Source: Dehalococcoidia bacterium UBA5627 (GTDB lineage Bacteria > Chloroflexota > Dehalococcoidia > Dehalococcoidales > UBA5627). Taken from it: DNA of 5,837 nucleotides. The notes beneath the pieces are model-generated. The model saw only the letters and a list, made by a program, of their open reading frames with translations. It did not search any database and was not told the origin of the DNA. Below are positions 1 through 5,621 of the stretch, piece by piece. The position numbers and the translations under genes were made by a program. The first letter of the stretch is position 1. Each line of letters begins with the position of its first letter. The stretch covers positions 1 through 5,837 of the forward strand of contig DIKD01000007.1 of the NCBI GenBank assembly GCA_002421585.1, in the 5' to 3' direction.

Positions 1-836
1 GGTTAGCACTATCGACGGCGGCTTGGGCGTTATATGCCTGGATGAAATGTTTGCCTCCGGGGGCAGGCATGATATGGGAGTCAGGATCGATGAAGTTCCT
101 CTGCCTTATCCGGCGGCATCACCTCTTCTTCCCCTTTCGCGGGCTCTTTTTCGGCTGCCAACCGGGCCTCAGCTTCCAGGGCCTCCTTGGCTTCCTTTAT
201 CTTTTTCAGACGGCTCTCCCTGAATACCAGTTCCTTCGGCAACTCATCGCCCTTTTTATCTTTGCCATACCGCCGGTCTTCTTCTTCGTCTACAGTCTCC
301 GCCCTCTTGAGTAACTCCGCAACCTCTGCCTCAAGACGTGTCTCTTCCTCTTGCATCCTCTTGTAACTCATTGCCTTATGCTTTGAAGCGTTGGCTTTGA
401 TCTTGGTCCCGTCCAGAGCCACGTGTCCCAACTTCACCAGTCCCGTCTTCTGACACAACTTCAGTACCTGCAGGAATAGCCCAGCCAAAGCCCTCAAATG
501 GTCTTTGCGAAAATCAGAAATAGTACGGAAGTCAGGAGTGTTGTTCGCAGCAAGTACCCGAAAGGCGATATCTTCACAAAGATGTTTCTCTATCTTCCGT
601 GATGAAGCTACCCCAATGCAGTAAGCGTAAAGCAGTACCTTTACCATCATGGTCGGGTGATAGGGCGGATACCCACGTTCTTCACAAGCGTACCGTTCCG
701 TTATTGCTGAGAGGTTGAGGTGGTCTACTACGTCAGAGATAAAGTAGGCCAGGTGGTCGCTGGGTAGCCATTCTTGCATCGATACCGGCATGAGAAATAT
801 CTGATCGGGTTCATAGGAACGAAAGGTCTTGCTCAT
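1..836 (-). pseudogene. IS1182-family transposase, frameshifted and incomplete at the window edge
   Basis: This is a DDE transposase of the IS1182 type. The start at ATG 836 is supported by GAGGAGG (842-848) five bases upstream and by the family-typical opening MSKTFRSYEPDQIFLMPVSM. Residues about 15-115 form the N-terminal InsH-like (DUF772) domain. HVALDGTKIKANAS supplies the first catalytic Asp (D142). A highly charged Glu/Lys-rich stretch (about 160-240) follows, as is usual before the second half of the catalytic domain. The frame ends at a TGA (81-83) after MPPDKAEELHRS. Homology resumes in another minus-strand frame from about base 100, reading NFIDPDSHIMPAPGGKHF and then IQAYNAQAAVDSAN to base 2. 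The family usually has KAxRNFTDP here, so loss of two bases near 100-104 explains the break. The product is probably inactive unless the shift is a sequencing error. Confidence 0.85.
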
Positions 837-841
837 AGCCG

Positions 842-870
842 CCTCCTCGTTAAAACTTGTCCTAATTATA
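842..870 (-). promoter_or_regulatory. Transposase -10 box and ribosome binding site
   Basis: A perfect TATAAT on the minus strand (870-865) lies about 29 bases before the transposase ATG. A strong GAGGAGG ribosome binding site (848-842) follows. No convincing -35 hexamer is present at 16-18 bp spacing, so this may be a weak promoter, as is common for IS elements. Confidence 0.45.
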
Positions 871-875
871 ACCCG

Positions 876-1121
876 TTATGCCAGCCTAAGGCTATTACTC
901 GGACAGGCTCCTAGGCGAATATCCTGCCCCAGAATATCGAGTTCACCGGAATCCGCCTCTAAAAGACCGAGGATAATGCGAATGGTGGTCGTCTTACCGG
1001 CACCGTTGGGGCCGAGGTAGCCGAAGATATCACCTGAATTAACATCGAAGGTGACGTTTTTAAGCACCTGACGTTTCCCGAGCTTTTTACTTACGTTTTG
1101 GATATGTATTGCCGTATTCAT
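876..1121 (-). pseudogene. ABC transporter ATP-binding protein, 5' remnant interrupted by the IS
   Basis: This is the N-terminal part of an ABC-type ATPase, the cytoplasmic energy-coupling subunit of a transporter. Residues 5-36 form the opening beta-sheet (IHIQNVSKKLGKRQVL). The Walker A loop is GPNGAGKTTT at residues 37-46. The helix after it, IRIILGLLEADSGELDILGQDI, is typical of CcmA/NatA-like exporter ATPases. Authentic sequence stops after about residue 70 (base 911). The last ten codons to the TAA at 876 are IS sequence. Q-loop, signature motif, Walker B and H-loop are all missing, so the remnant cannot work as an ATPase. The ATG at 1121 has GAGG about eight bases upstream. It lies 38 bp downstream of the AbrB-like gene and was probably cotranscribed with it. 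The rest of the gene, and perhaps a permease, should lie beyond the other end of the IS. Confidence 0.85.
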
Positions 1122-1159
1122 TTTTAAACCTCGTTCCGGTAACGTTTAACGCAGACGGA

Positions 1160-1417
1160 TTATTCGGTTTCTTTCTTCCTGCCGGCTGCAATATTGCGGA
1201 AATACTCAGCGCTGCCTTGCATATTCTGCTCCAGGATATCGAAGGTAGCTATCCACAAACCCATTTTTATATCGCCGAAAACCAGTATCTTATCGCCGCC
1301 ATCGATATTAAAATCCTTGCGCGCCTCGACAGGAATCACTATCTGTCCTCTTTCGCTGACCGTAACCGAACCGTAGAATTTCTTGCCCTCGGAAGCCTCT
1401 GAATTTATATCTTTCAT
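1160..1417 (-). CDS. AbrB/SpoVT-family transcriptional regulator
   Basis: This 85-residue protein has a swapped-hairpin AbrB/MazE/SpoVT DNA-binding domain at residues about 14-50. The diagnostic pattern is GSVTVSERGQIVIPVEARKD, then FNIDGGDKILVFGD. The C-terminal part (about 51-85) is a short tail with a predicted helix (ATFDILEQNMQGSAEYFRNI) ending in a charged KKETE. Such proteins bind DNA as dimers and often control their own operon. Here the gene heads a minus-strand unit with an ABC ATPase 38 bp downstream, a pairing familiar for transporter-linked AbrB regulators. ATG 1417 is preceded by AAGGAA about nine bases upstream, and a sigma-70 promoter with an overlapping palindrome lies just before it. 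The regulator is intact although its downstream partner is destroyed. An antitoxin role (MazE-like) is unlikely because no toxin gene is adjacent. Confidence 0.88.
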   Translation of the reverse strand: MKDINSEASEGKKFYGSVTVSERGQIVIPVEARKDFNIDGGDKILVFGDIKMGLWIATFDILEQNMQGSAEYFRNIAAGRKKETE

Positions 1418-1445
1418 AACTTGTATTCCTTGTATATTTTATTTG

Positions 1446-1463
1446 TATGATTTACAAATCATA
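1446..1463. promoter_or_regulatory. 18-bp palindromic operator candidate at the abrB-like promoter
   Basis: TATGATTTACAAATCATA consists of two perfect 8-bp arms around a 2-bp centre. It starts at the last base of the -10 box and covers the predicted transcription start. A second, nested inverted repeat, ATTTGTA (1441-1447) and TACAAAT (1453-1459), overlaps it. A dimeric repressor bound here would block initiation. The likeliest ligand is the AbrB-type protein encoded just downstream, which is an inference from position and symmetry. Confidence 0.6.
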
Positions 1464-1490
1464 TTTTACTATTTTTCCTTATTTTGTCAA
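1463..1490 (-). promoter_or_regulatory. Sigma-70 promoter of the abrB-like gene
   Basis: On the minus strand a perfect TTGACA (1490-1485) is followed after 16 bp by TAAAAT (1468-1463), which matches five of six consensus positions. Transcription would start near 1456-1457, about 40 bases before the ATG at 1417. No other candidate in this gap matches both hexamers as well. Confidence 0.75.
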
Positions 1491-1565
1491 TAGCTGTCCC
1501 CTGTGTCGGGAATACTCTCATTTCAAGCTCTATACTTATGCCTGTTTATCTGACTGTCTTTTCGG

Positions 1566-1574
1566 TGTTATAAT
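1566..1574 (+). promoter_or_regulatory. Extended -10 promoter for azlCD
   Basis: TGTTATAAT has the TGn extension and a perfect TATAAT (1569-1574), about 75 bases before the azlC start. The -35 region is poor (TTATCT at 17 bp spacing), as is tolerated in extended -10 promoters. The leader of about 70 bases shows only short weak hairpins and no recognisable riboswitch or T-box. Confidence 0.5.
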
Positions 1575-1649
1575 TACTGCTTATTATCATATAAGGGCTT
1601 TGTACGCACATTCCGCTTTTATAAGAATGAGAATGTTAAGGTTTGAGCT

Positions 1650-2357
1650 TTGAGTAAAATAAGTAAGACAGCAGTATTTGCTTTTAAAAAGACCATCCCG
1701 ATTATCTTCGGGTACCTGTTTCTTGGAACCGGGTTCGGTATAATGCTTCAGGAAGCCGGCTATAATGCTCTATGGGCTTTATTCGGAAGTTTCTTTATTT
1801 ATGCCGGCTCAATGCAGTATTTTATGGTACCGCTACTGGTTACCGGCGCTCCGCTTTTAACAGTAGCCATTATGACACTCCTGATTAATTCAAGGCATAT
1901 TTTCTACGGGCTGGGGTTTATCGACCGGTATCGTAAAATGGGCTGGAAATATCCCTATATGGTGATGTCTCTAACTGACGAAACCTATGTTTTGTTGAGT
2001 ACATGTAAATATCCTGAGGGGGTAGACCCCGATAAAGCAGCTTTTTATATATCGTTGTTCAACCACTGCTGGTGGATTAGCGGCTCTGTTTTGGGTGTCC
2101 TCATCGGCACATTGATTCCTTTCGACTTAACCGGAATAGACTTCTGTATGACGGCATTGTTTGTTATCCTCCTGCTAAACCATATCAAGCAGGTTAAAGC
2201 ATTTACTCCAATTGTAATCGGGCTAATTTCCGCCGTTTTGTTCCTGCTTATAATGGGACCCGATAATTTTATACTGCCTTCATTGTGTTTTACGGTACTG
2301 TTACTGGCATTACTTAAAGGACGCCTTGAAACGGTAAAAGAGGTATCCGCATCATGA
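1650..2357 (+). CDS. azlC: AzlC-family branched-chain amino acid exporter, large subunit
   Basis: This 235-residue integral membrane protein belongs to the AzlC/BrnF family. With a small AzlD/BrnE partner, family members export leucine, isoleucine, valine and toxic analogues such as azaleucine, and in some organisms methionine. Family hallmarks seen are the opening KKTIPIIFGYLFLGTGFGIM, the segment GSFFIYAGSMQYFMVPLL, the motif LLINSRHIFYGLGF and the conserved SLTDETYVL. Several hydrophobic segments follow, including FCMTALFVILLLNHI and PIVIGLISAVLFLLIMG. Length is normal for the family. The start is TTG at 1650: the in-frame TGA at 1644-1646 rules out any earlier start, and the next in-frame ATG would remove the first membrane segment. 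AAGG (1638-1641) is a modest ribosome binding site. The stop overlaps the azlD start as ATGA. The direct substrate is not provable from sequence. Confidence 0.92.
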   Translation: MSKISKTAVFAFKKTIPIIFGYLFLGTGFGIMLQEAGYNALWALFGSFFIYAGSMQYFMVPLLVTGAPLLTVAIMTLLINSRHIFYGLGFIDRYRKMGWKYPYMVMSLTDETYVLLSTCKYPEGVDPDKAAFYISLFNHCWWISGSVLGVLIGTLIPFDLTGIDFCMTALFVILLLNHIKQVKAFTPIVIGLISAVLFLLIMGPDNFILPSLCFTVLLLALLKGRLETVKEVSAS

Positions 2358-2692
2358 CTATTTCCGTATGGGATGCCGTCGCTATTTTTGCGGTAACCGC
2401 AGTGGCAACCTGGGTAACCAGAGCGCTGCCGTTTTTGGTTTTCGGCAATAAAAAAGAGTTACCCACGTTCGTGACTTATTTAGGGAAAGTTCTGCCCGGC
2501 GCTATAATGGCGACACTTGTAATCTATTGCTTGAGGTTAATCGACCTTACGGAGTTCCCTTTCGGTCTGGCGGAATTGATTTCGGTGGCCGTTGTTGTCA
2601 TTCTCCACCTGTGGCGGAAAAATATCTTCTGGAGTATGGCCGGCGGCACCCTGTGCTATATGATCTTAATCAGGACGGTTTTCCCGTTTTAA
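2354..2692 (+). CDS. azlD: AzlD-family branched-chain amino acid exporter, small subunit
   Basis: This 112-residue, strongly hydrophobic protein of the AzlD/BrnE family is the small partner of AzlC in the branched-chain amino acid exporter. It shows about four membrane segments: residues about 5-22 (AVAIFAVTAVATWVTRALP), 45-65 (VLPGAIMATLVIYCLRLI), 72-88 (GLAELISVAVVVILHLW) and 93-110. The TRALPF motif after the first segment and the PGAIMATLVIYCL segment are characteristic of the family. Its ATG lies inside the last codons of azlC (ATGA overlap), which indicates translational coupling; GAGG lies ten bases upstream. Length is normal for the family and the frame is intact. The gene faces the minus-strand methyltransferase remnant across an 89-bp AT-rich gap. 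Confidence 0.92.
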   Translation: MTISVWDAVAIFAVTAVATWVTRALPFLVFGNKKELPTFVTYLGKVLPGAIMATLVIYCLRLIDLTEFPFGLAELISVAVVVILHLWRKNIFWSMAGGTLCYMILIRTVFPF

Positions 2693-2781
2693 AGATATTA
2701 AGGCAGTGGGTTTATGATATTTTATATAAAAGACTAATAGTGGATTAAATAGAAAATTTTCCATTAAAGAAGATAACAAAA
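2693..2781. other. AT-rich convergent intergenic gap
   Basis: This gap separates the converging azlD and methyltransferase genes. It holds two short AT-only or nearly AT-only palindromes, TTTTATATAAAA (2720-2731) and GAAAATTTTC (2752-2761). Neither has a GC-rich stem with a T-tract, so no terminator is called. Confidence 0.4.
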
Positions 2782-3156
2782 TTAAGGTTTTCTGCCCGTT
2801 GCTTTGAAAAATGTATAGTTGAAAGTGCCCTCAGCTTCAGCGGAGCGGGAAAGGTCGGCGATGCCGAGATTCCATTCCTGTTCGCTGATTAATTTGCCGG
2901 CGATAGCCTGTTCTATCCTTTTTCGGGCATAGGCAAGCGATTCTTCTGAAATATCTACGGATACAAAGCTGCAAGCGGGATTTTGAGATGCCACGATAAC
3001 TGTCTGGGCACCGGTTCCGCAACCTGCTTCCAGCACCAGGCCGGAGGGCTTGAAAATAGTATCCTGATGAAGCAACTTGTTCAGGGTATAGGCCTGGTCG
3101 GAAAGCCTTTGAGATTCCGACTGCGAATAGCCGTGAACGTATTCTTTTTCCTTCAC
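2782..3156 (-). CDS. SAM-dependent methyltransferase, apparently with an internal deletion
   Basis: The 124-residue product starts like a class I methyltransferase: KEYVHGYSQSESQRLSDQAYTL, then SAM-binding motif I VLEAGCGTGAQT (residues 41-52) and the acidic post-I strand FVSVDIS with D68. After the helix SLAYARKRIEQA (73-84) the sequence jumps directly to IAGKLISEQEWNLGIADL and a final TFNYTFFKATGRK. From memory of the family, this resembles the extreme C-terminus of about 270-residue relatives. Motif IV and the substrate domain in between are absent, so catalysis is doubtful. GTG 3156 is chosen because the protein family begins there. The longer frame to 3297 overlaps the RRM gene and adds unrelated sequence. 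No good ribosome binding site precedes the GTG. It could be a decaying remnant or, less likely, a minimal SAM-binding protein. Confidence 0.7.
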   Translation of the reverse strand: MKEKEYVHGYSQSESQRLSDQAYTLNKLLHQDTIFKPSGLVLEAGCGTGAQTVIVASQNPACSFVSVDISEESLAYARKRIEQAIAGKLISEQEWNLGIADLSRSAEAEGTFNYTFFKATGRKP

Positions 3157-3177
3157 GGTTGTTATTCTAGCAGAGTG

Positions 3178-3207
3178 AAATCGTTTTATAAAGATTAAAA
3201 ACGATTT
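3178..3207. repeat. Perfect 10-bp inverted repeat between the RRM and methyltransferase genes
   Basis: AAATCGTTTT (3178-3187) and AAAACGATTT (3198-3207) are exact reverse complements separated by 10 bases. The repeat lies eight bases beyond the RRM stop codon and about 20 bases before the methyltransferase GTG. The stem is AT-rich, and the minus-strand sequence after it (CACTCTGC) is not a T-tract, so a classical terminator is unlikely. A protein-binding operator or an mRNA-stabilising hairpin is possible. Confidence 0.55.
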
Positions 3208-3214
3208 ATTCCCA

Positions 3215-3553
3215 TTAGCTTCTGTGTCTGTATTTATTACAGGGAGGACTGGTATTGACCGGAGATACAGGAAGGGCTTCGATAACCCCGATAACATGGC
3301 TACCCAACAATTTACCGTTCAGGCTGAGGATTGCGGCTTCCCCCTGCATTCTTTCTTCCATCTTTACATAGGCATATCTCCGGGATTGACCGCTGCCTAT
3401 ATATTCATCGTTCATTATGCATACTTCAATCACCGGCCCGAAAACCGAAAATACATGATTTAATTCTATTTCTGTGACAGTAGATGACAAGTTACCCACA
3501 TATAAATTAATCTTGTTTGACCTTCGAGGGGAATCCGTTAATCTGCGTCTCAT
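3215..3553 (-). CDS. RRM-domain RNA-binding protein
   Basis: The product is a 112-residue protein with one RNA recognition motif. RNP2 is NLYVGNL (residues about 16-22) and RNP1 is RRYAYVKM (about 57-64). Around them are the usual helix EIELNHVFSVFGPV and the final strand with LNGKLLGSHVIGVIEA. Bacterial RRM proteins of this size bind single-stranded RNA and are often cold- or stress-linked. The basic N-terminal arm (MRRRLTDSPRRSNK) before RNP2 is unusual, because bacterial members generally start directly at the first strand. The C-terminus lacks the common glycine-rich tail. AAGGAG (3566-3561) lies seven bases before ATG 3553 and four before ATG 3556, so 3553 is preferred; 3556 adds one Met. 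A GTG at 3574 would precede the ribosome binding site. It lies downstream of a strong terminator, yet no clear promoter of its own is visible. Confidence 0.88.
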   Translation of the reverse strand: MRRRLTDSPRRSNKINLYVGNLSSTVTEIELNHVFSVFGPVIEVCIMNDEYIGSGQSRRYAYVKMEERMQGEAAILSLNGKLLGSHVIGVIEALPVSPVNTSPPCNKYRHRS

Positions 3554-3589
3554 CATGGGGCTCCTTTTCGGCACCTTTTAGCCGTTGAC

Positions 3590-3627
3590 ATAAAAACAAA
3601 AGACGGGCTGTTTTACAGCCCGTCTTT
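3590..3627 (-). terminator. Rho-independent terminator of the zinc-ribbon gene
   Basis: AAAGACGGGCTG and CAGCCCGTCTTT (3599-3610 and 3616-3627) form a perfect 12-bp GC-rich stem, extendable by one A-T pair to leave a 3-base loop. Read on the minus strand it is followed by TTTTGTTTTTATG. It begins 23 bases beyond the zinc-ribbon stop codon. The plus-strand side also ends in a T-rich run, so weak bidirectional action is possible. Confidence 0.9.
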
Positions 3628-3650
3628 AAGCTCTTTTTAAACCGATTAGT

Positions 3651-3947
3651 TTAGCGGCTTACTTTTCTATAGCAATCGCTGCAATAGACCGGCTTGTCGC
3701 CACGGGGTTGAAATGGAACCTCGGTAGCTTTGCCGCAACTGCCGCAAGTAACCGGGTACATCTGGCGTGACGAAGAATAGCCGCCGCCGTTTCCGTTACG
3801 TTCGGTCTTTCTTGCCGCACGGCATGAAGGACAGCGCTTCGGTTCATTTGTATAACCCTTTGACTGGAAAAATTCCTGGTCTTCTGCGCTGAAAGTGAAT
3901 GTAGCACCGCAATCGGAACACTGGATTGATTTGTCCTGAAAACTCAT
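3651..3947 (-). CDS. Double zinc-ribbon protein with a CxxC-x17-CxxC domain
   Basis: This 98-residue soluble protein has two predicted zinc-binding modules. The first uses C10/C13 and C39/C42 (IQCSDCGATFTFSAEDQEFF, then KRCPSCRAARK) and matches the probable zinc-ribbon domain (zf-trcl type). The second uses C68/C71 and C89/C92 with exactly 17 residues between the pairs (VTCGSCGKATEVPFQP, then PVYCSDC), which is the CxxC-x17-CxxC domain. A Gly/Ser/Arg-rich linker (about 50-62) joins them. The family is common in Chloroflexota and related groups. Its function is unknown; nucleic-acid or protein binding is guessed from the fold. ATG 3947 has an excellent AGGAGGT (3960-3954) six bases upstream, which suggests high expression. 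A strong terminator follows the gene. The next gene on the same strand encodes an RRM protein, so a shared link to RNA is conceivable. Confidence 0.92.
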   Translation of the reverse strand: MSFQDKSIQCSDCGATFTFSAEDQEFFQSKGYTNEPKRCPSCRAARKTERNGNGGGYSSSRQMYPVTCGSCGKATEVPFQPRGDKPVYCSDCYRKVSR

Positions 3948-4060
3948 TGAATGACCTCCTCTCTTAAAATTTTTAGTTCAGAGTCTGAGTCATCCAATGG
4001 GGATGAGAATATAAAATGATTCTTAATTCCTGTAATAACCTCAACTTAAACTTCTTTAAT

Positions 4061-4164
4061 TGTACACTAAGTCGGCAACAATTACAAAGTTACCCATAAA
4101 AAGCTGATAAAGCAGGCTTTCGACGAGTGATTATTGTGATAAACACAAAAAATCTGTACACTAA
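4061..4164 (+). repeat. Direct repeat pair TGTACACTAA in the divergent intergenic region
   Basis: The 10-mer TGTACACTAA, which contains the palindrome TGTACA, occurs at 4061-4070 and again at 4155-4164. The copies are 94 bp apart, in the region between the zinc-ribbon gene and the flavoprotein gene. The second copy lies eight bases before the preferred flavoprotein ATG and overlaps its proposed -10 box. They could be paired regulator sites or a chance duplication. Confidence 0.4.
4134..4162 (+). promoter_or_regulatory. Possible promoter for the flavoprotein gene
   Basis: TTGTGA (4134-4139) and TACACT (4157-4162) each match four of six consensus positions with an ideal 17-bp spacer. The predicted start of transcription (about 4169-4172) coincides with the ATG at 4172, so the transcript could be leaderless. 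No Shine-Dalgarno sequence precedes that ATG, which fits. The match is moderate and the region is AT-rich, so it may be coincidence. Confidence 0.35.
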
Positions 4165-4171
4165 TATACCT

Positions 4172-5503
4172 ATGGAAAGTAATCGGATAATTGTTATCGG
4201 CGCCGGAGCGGGCGGTATGCTGGCAGCCGGCAGGGCGGCGGAAGCGGGAGCAGAAGTTCTTCTGCTGGAAAAGAACGTTTCTCCCGGCAATAAAATCCTC
4301 ATCAGCGGTAAGACACGCTGCAATGTATCCAATTCTAAAGAGCTTGAAGAGTTTATTCCAATGTTCGGAGCTAACGGCAGATTCCTCTACAACGCATTCA
4401 GCAGATTTTTCAGAGAGGACTTGCTGGCTCTCTTAAAGCGTTACGGAGTGGAAACCAAGACTGAACGCGGGGGCAGAATTTTCCCTGTATCCGATAATGC
4501 AGAGGACGTCGTAAATGCATTAAAAAAATACATCGCGGATAATAACGTCAGCCTGCAAACAGGGGTAAAGGTAACCGATATTATTACTATGGACGCGCAG
4601 ATAACGGGAGTAAAAACAGAAACGCAAACGTATCCGGCAATGGCGGTCATTATTGCTACCGGAGGGGCATCCTATCCGGCTACCGGTTCGAGCGGGGACG
4701 GCTGTCGCGTGGCATCAGCTTTAAATCATACTATTGTACCGTTGCGTCCGGCGCTGGTGCCTTTAGTTGTTGAAGAGATTGAACTGGCAAAAAGTATGCA
4801 GGGGGTAACGCTGAAAAACGTGCGGCTTACGGCATACGGGTACACAGCCGATGAAATAGACCCTTCGATTGTACCGGTAAAAGATTGCGGACGCGGAATC
4901 CCGGGCAAGAAACCCAAGCCGCCGATTATCGAAAGCCGTATGGGAGATATGATGATGACCCACTTCGGCATCGGAGGACCTATCACGCTACTGATGAGCT
5001 TATCTGTTGCCGAAGCGCTGGAAAAGAGTCCCGTCAGCGTTGCCATAGATTTGAAGCCGGCTTTAAGTTTTAAGGAACTGGGCGAAAGGCTGCAACGCGA
5101 TTTCGATACCTACAGCAAAAGGAGCTTTCGCAATATTCTTAAAGAATTATTGCCGCAAAAGCTCATCGAGCCGTTTGTTCAGATGTCGCATATCGAACCA
5201 CACAAATTCGGTAATCAGATCAATGCTGCCGAAAAGGAAAGGCTGCTAATGCTTTTAAAATCTTTGCGCTTCAATATAAAATCGACCCTGCCGCTTTCAT
5301 CCGCAATGGTAACCGCCGGAGGAGTCTCTTTAAAAGAAATAGACCCCAGAACGATGGGTTCGAAACTGGTTAAAGGTTTGTATTTTTGCGGAGAGGTGAT
5401 GGATATCGATGCCGAGACCGGTGGGTATAATTTGCAAGCCGCTTTCTCCACCGGATACGTGGCGGGCGAAAGCGCCGCCTCTTTTGTTAATGAAATTGTT
5501 TGA
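4172..5503 (+). CDS. HI0933/BaiN-like NAD(P)/FAD-dependent oxidoreductase
   Basis: This 443-residue soluble flavoprotein belongs to the HI0933 (BaiN-like, aminoacetone oxidase-like) family. The dinucleotide-binding motif is VIGAGAGG (residues 8-15), with ribose-binding E33 at the end of the next strand (LLLEKN). Other family marks are GKTRCNVSN (46-54), GRIFPVSDNA (101-110), ATGGASYPATGSSGDG (162-177), GDMMMTHFGIGGP, VTAGGVSLKEID, and the C-terminal FAD loop GEVMDIDAETGGYNLQAAFS (407-426). The reaction is not known for most members, and BaiN-type bile acid reduction should not be assumed. A segment before GDMMMTHFG, rich in Pro/Lys (GIPGKKPKPPIIESRM), makes it longer than typical relatives of about 400-420 residues. 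ATG 4172 is chosen because it precedes the first strand by a few residues; GTG 4127 would add 15 unsupported residues. The gene appears to stand alone, divergent from the zinc-ribbon gene. Confidence 0.92.
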   Translation: MESNRIIVIGAGAGGMLAAGRAAEAGAEVLLLEKNVSPGNKILISGKTRCNVSNSKELEEFIPMFGANGRFLYNAFSRFFREDLLALLKRYGVETKTERGGRIFPVSDNAEDVVNALKKYIADNNVSLQTGVKVTDIITMDAQITGVKTETQTYPAMAVIIATGGASYPATGSSGDGCRVASALNHTIVPLRPALVPLVVEEIELAKSMQGVTLKNVRLTAYGYTADEIDPSIVPVKDCGRGIPGKKPKPPIIESRMGDMMMTHFGIGGPITLLMSLSVAEALEKSPVSVAIDLKPALSFKELGERLQRDFDTYSKRSFRNILKELLPQKLIEPFVQMSHIEPHKFGNQINAAEKERLLMLLKSLRFNIKSTLPLSSAMVTAGGVSLKEIDPRTMGSKLVKGLYFCGEVMDIDAETGGYNLQAAFSTGYVAGESAASFVNEIV

Positions 5504-5532
5504 AGGGTATTGCGTACTTATACCTTTTATCT
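5504..5532 (+). terminator. Weak rho-independent terminator after the flavoprotein gene
   Basis: Directly after the stop codon, AGGGTAT (5504-5510) pairs with ATACCTT (5520-5526), with one G-T wobble and a 9-base loop. TTTTATCTTGTT follows. The stem is short and not GC-rich, so termination would be inefficient. Position and the T-rich tail favour the call. Confidence 0.4.
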
Positions 5533-5574
5533 TGTTGCCGTGGCAGCCTCTTATCTGTTTCTCCCCCCCTCCCC

Positions 5575-5611
5575 AGATCCTTCAGTCACCCCTTGTGACT
5601 TCAGGATGACA
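5575..5611 (-). repeat. Hairpin repeat copy 1 (head TGTCAT at 5611)
   Basis: Read on the minus strand it is a head TGTC, outer stem ATCCT/AGGAT, GA/GA internal loop, inner stem AGTCAC/GTGACT and loop AAGGG. Both stems are perfect. The tail on the minus strand runs into ATCTGGGGAGGGG, matching the tail of copy 3. Confidence 0.75.
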
Positions 5612-5621
5612 TGAAAAAACC

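Larger units (their letters stand above)
1..910 (-). mobile_element. IS1182-family insertion sequence, right part, runs off the left edge
   Basis: The element is defined by its transposase gene (minus strand, start at 836) and by the abrupt end of ABC-ATPase homology at about 911. On the minus strand the ATPase codons run into CTAG (911-914) and then GAGCCTGTCCGAGTAATAGC, which no longer resembles an ATPase and is the likely outer end of the IS. The left end lies outside the window, so neither the terminal inverted repeat nor a target duplication can be confirmed. CTAG at the junction may be target sequence. The IS lies in the same direction as the gene it interrupts. An 11-bp palindrome (AGCCTAAGGCT, 883-893) lies inside this end. 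The exact boundary is inferred to within a few bases. Confidence 0.75.

Noticed and set aside
81..110. Programmed frameshifting in the transposase
   Set aside because: No slippery heptamer or downstream stem is evident. The family normally uses one frame, and a simple two-base loss restores the expected KAxRNF sequence.
1575..1649. Riboswitch or T-box in the azlC leader
   Set aside because: Only 5-bp hairpins (such as CTTAT/ATAAG) are visible, with no T-box sequence and no terminator before the start codon.
1447..1653. 68-codon plus-strand open frame upstream of azlC
   Set aside because: It runs through the abrB operator and the azlC promoter, has no ribosome binding site, and its composition (Cys/Tyr/His-rich) resembles translated intergenic AT-rich DNA.
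3157..3297. N-terminal extension of the methyltransferase frame to 3297
   Set aside because: It overlaps the RRM coding sequence by 83 bases, crosses the inverted repeat and adds residues with no family resemblance.
4127..4171. GTG 4127 as the flavoprotein start
   Set aside because: The 15 extra residues (VINTKNLYTNIP-type) are not part of the FAD-binding fold, and family members start a few residues before the first strand, as from ATG 4172.
5409..5609. 66-codon plus-strand frame across the flavoprotein end
   Set aside because: It is a shadow of the flavoprotein in another frame that runs on into the non-coding repeat element.
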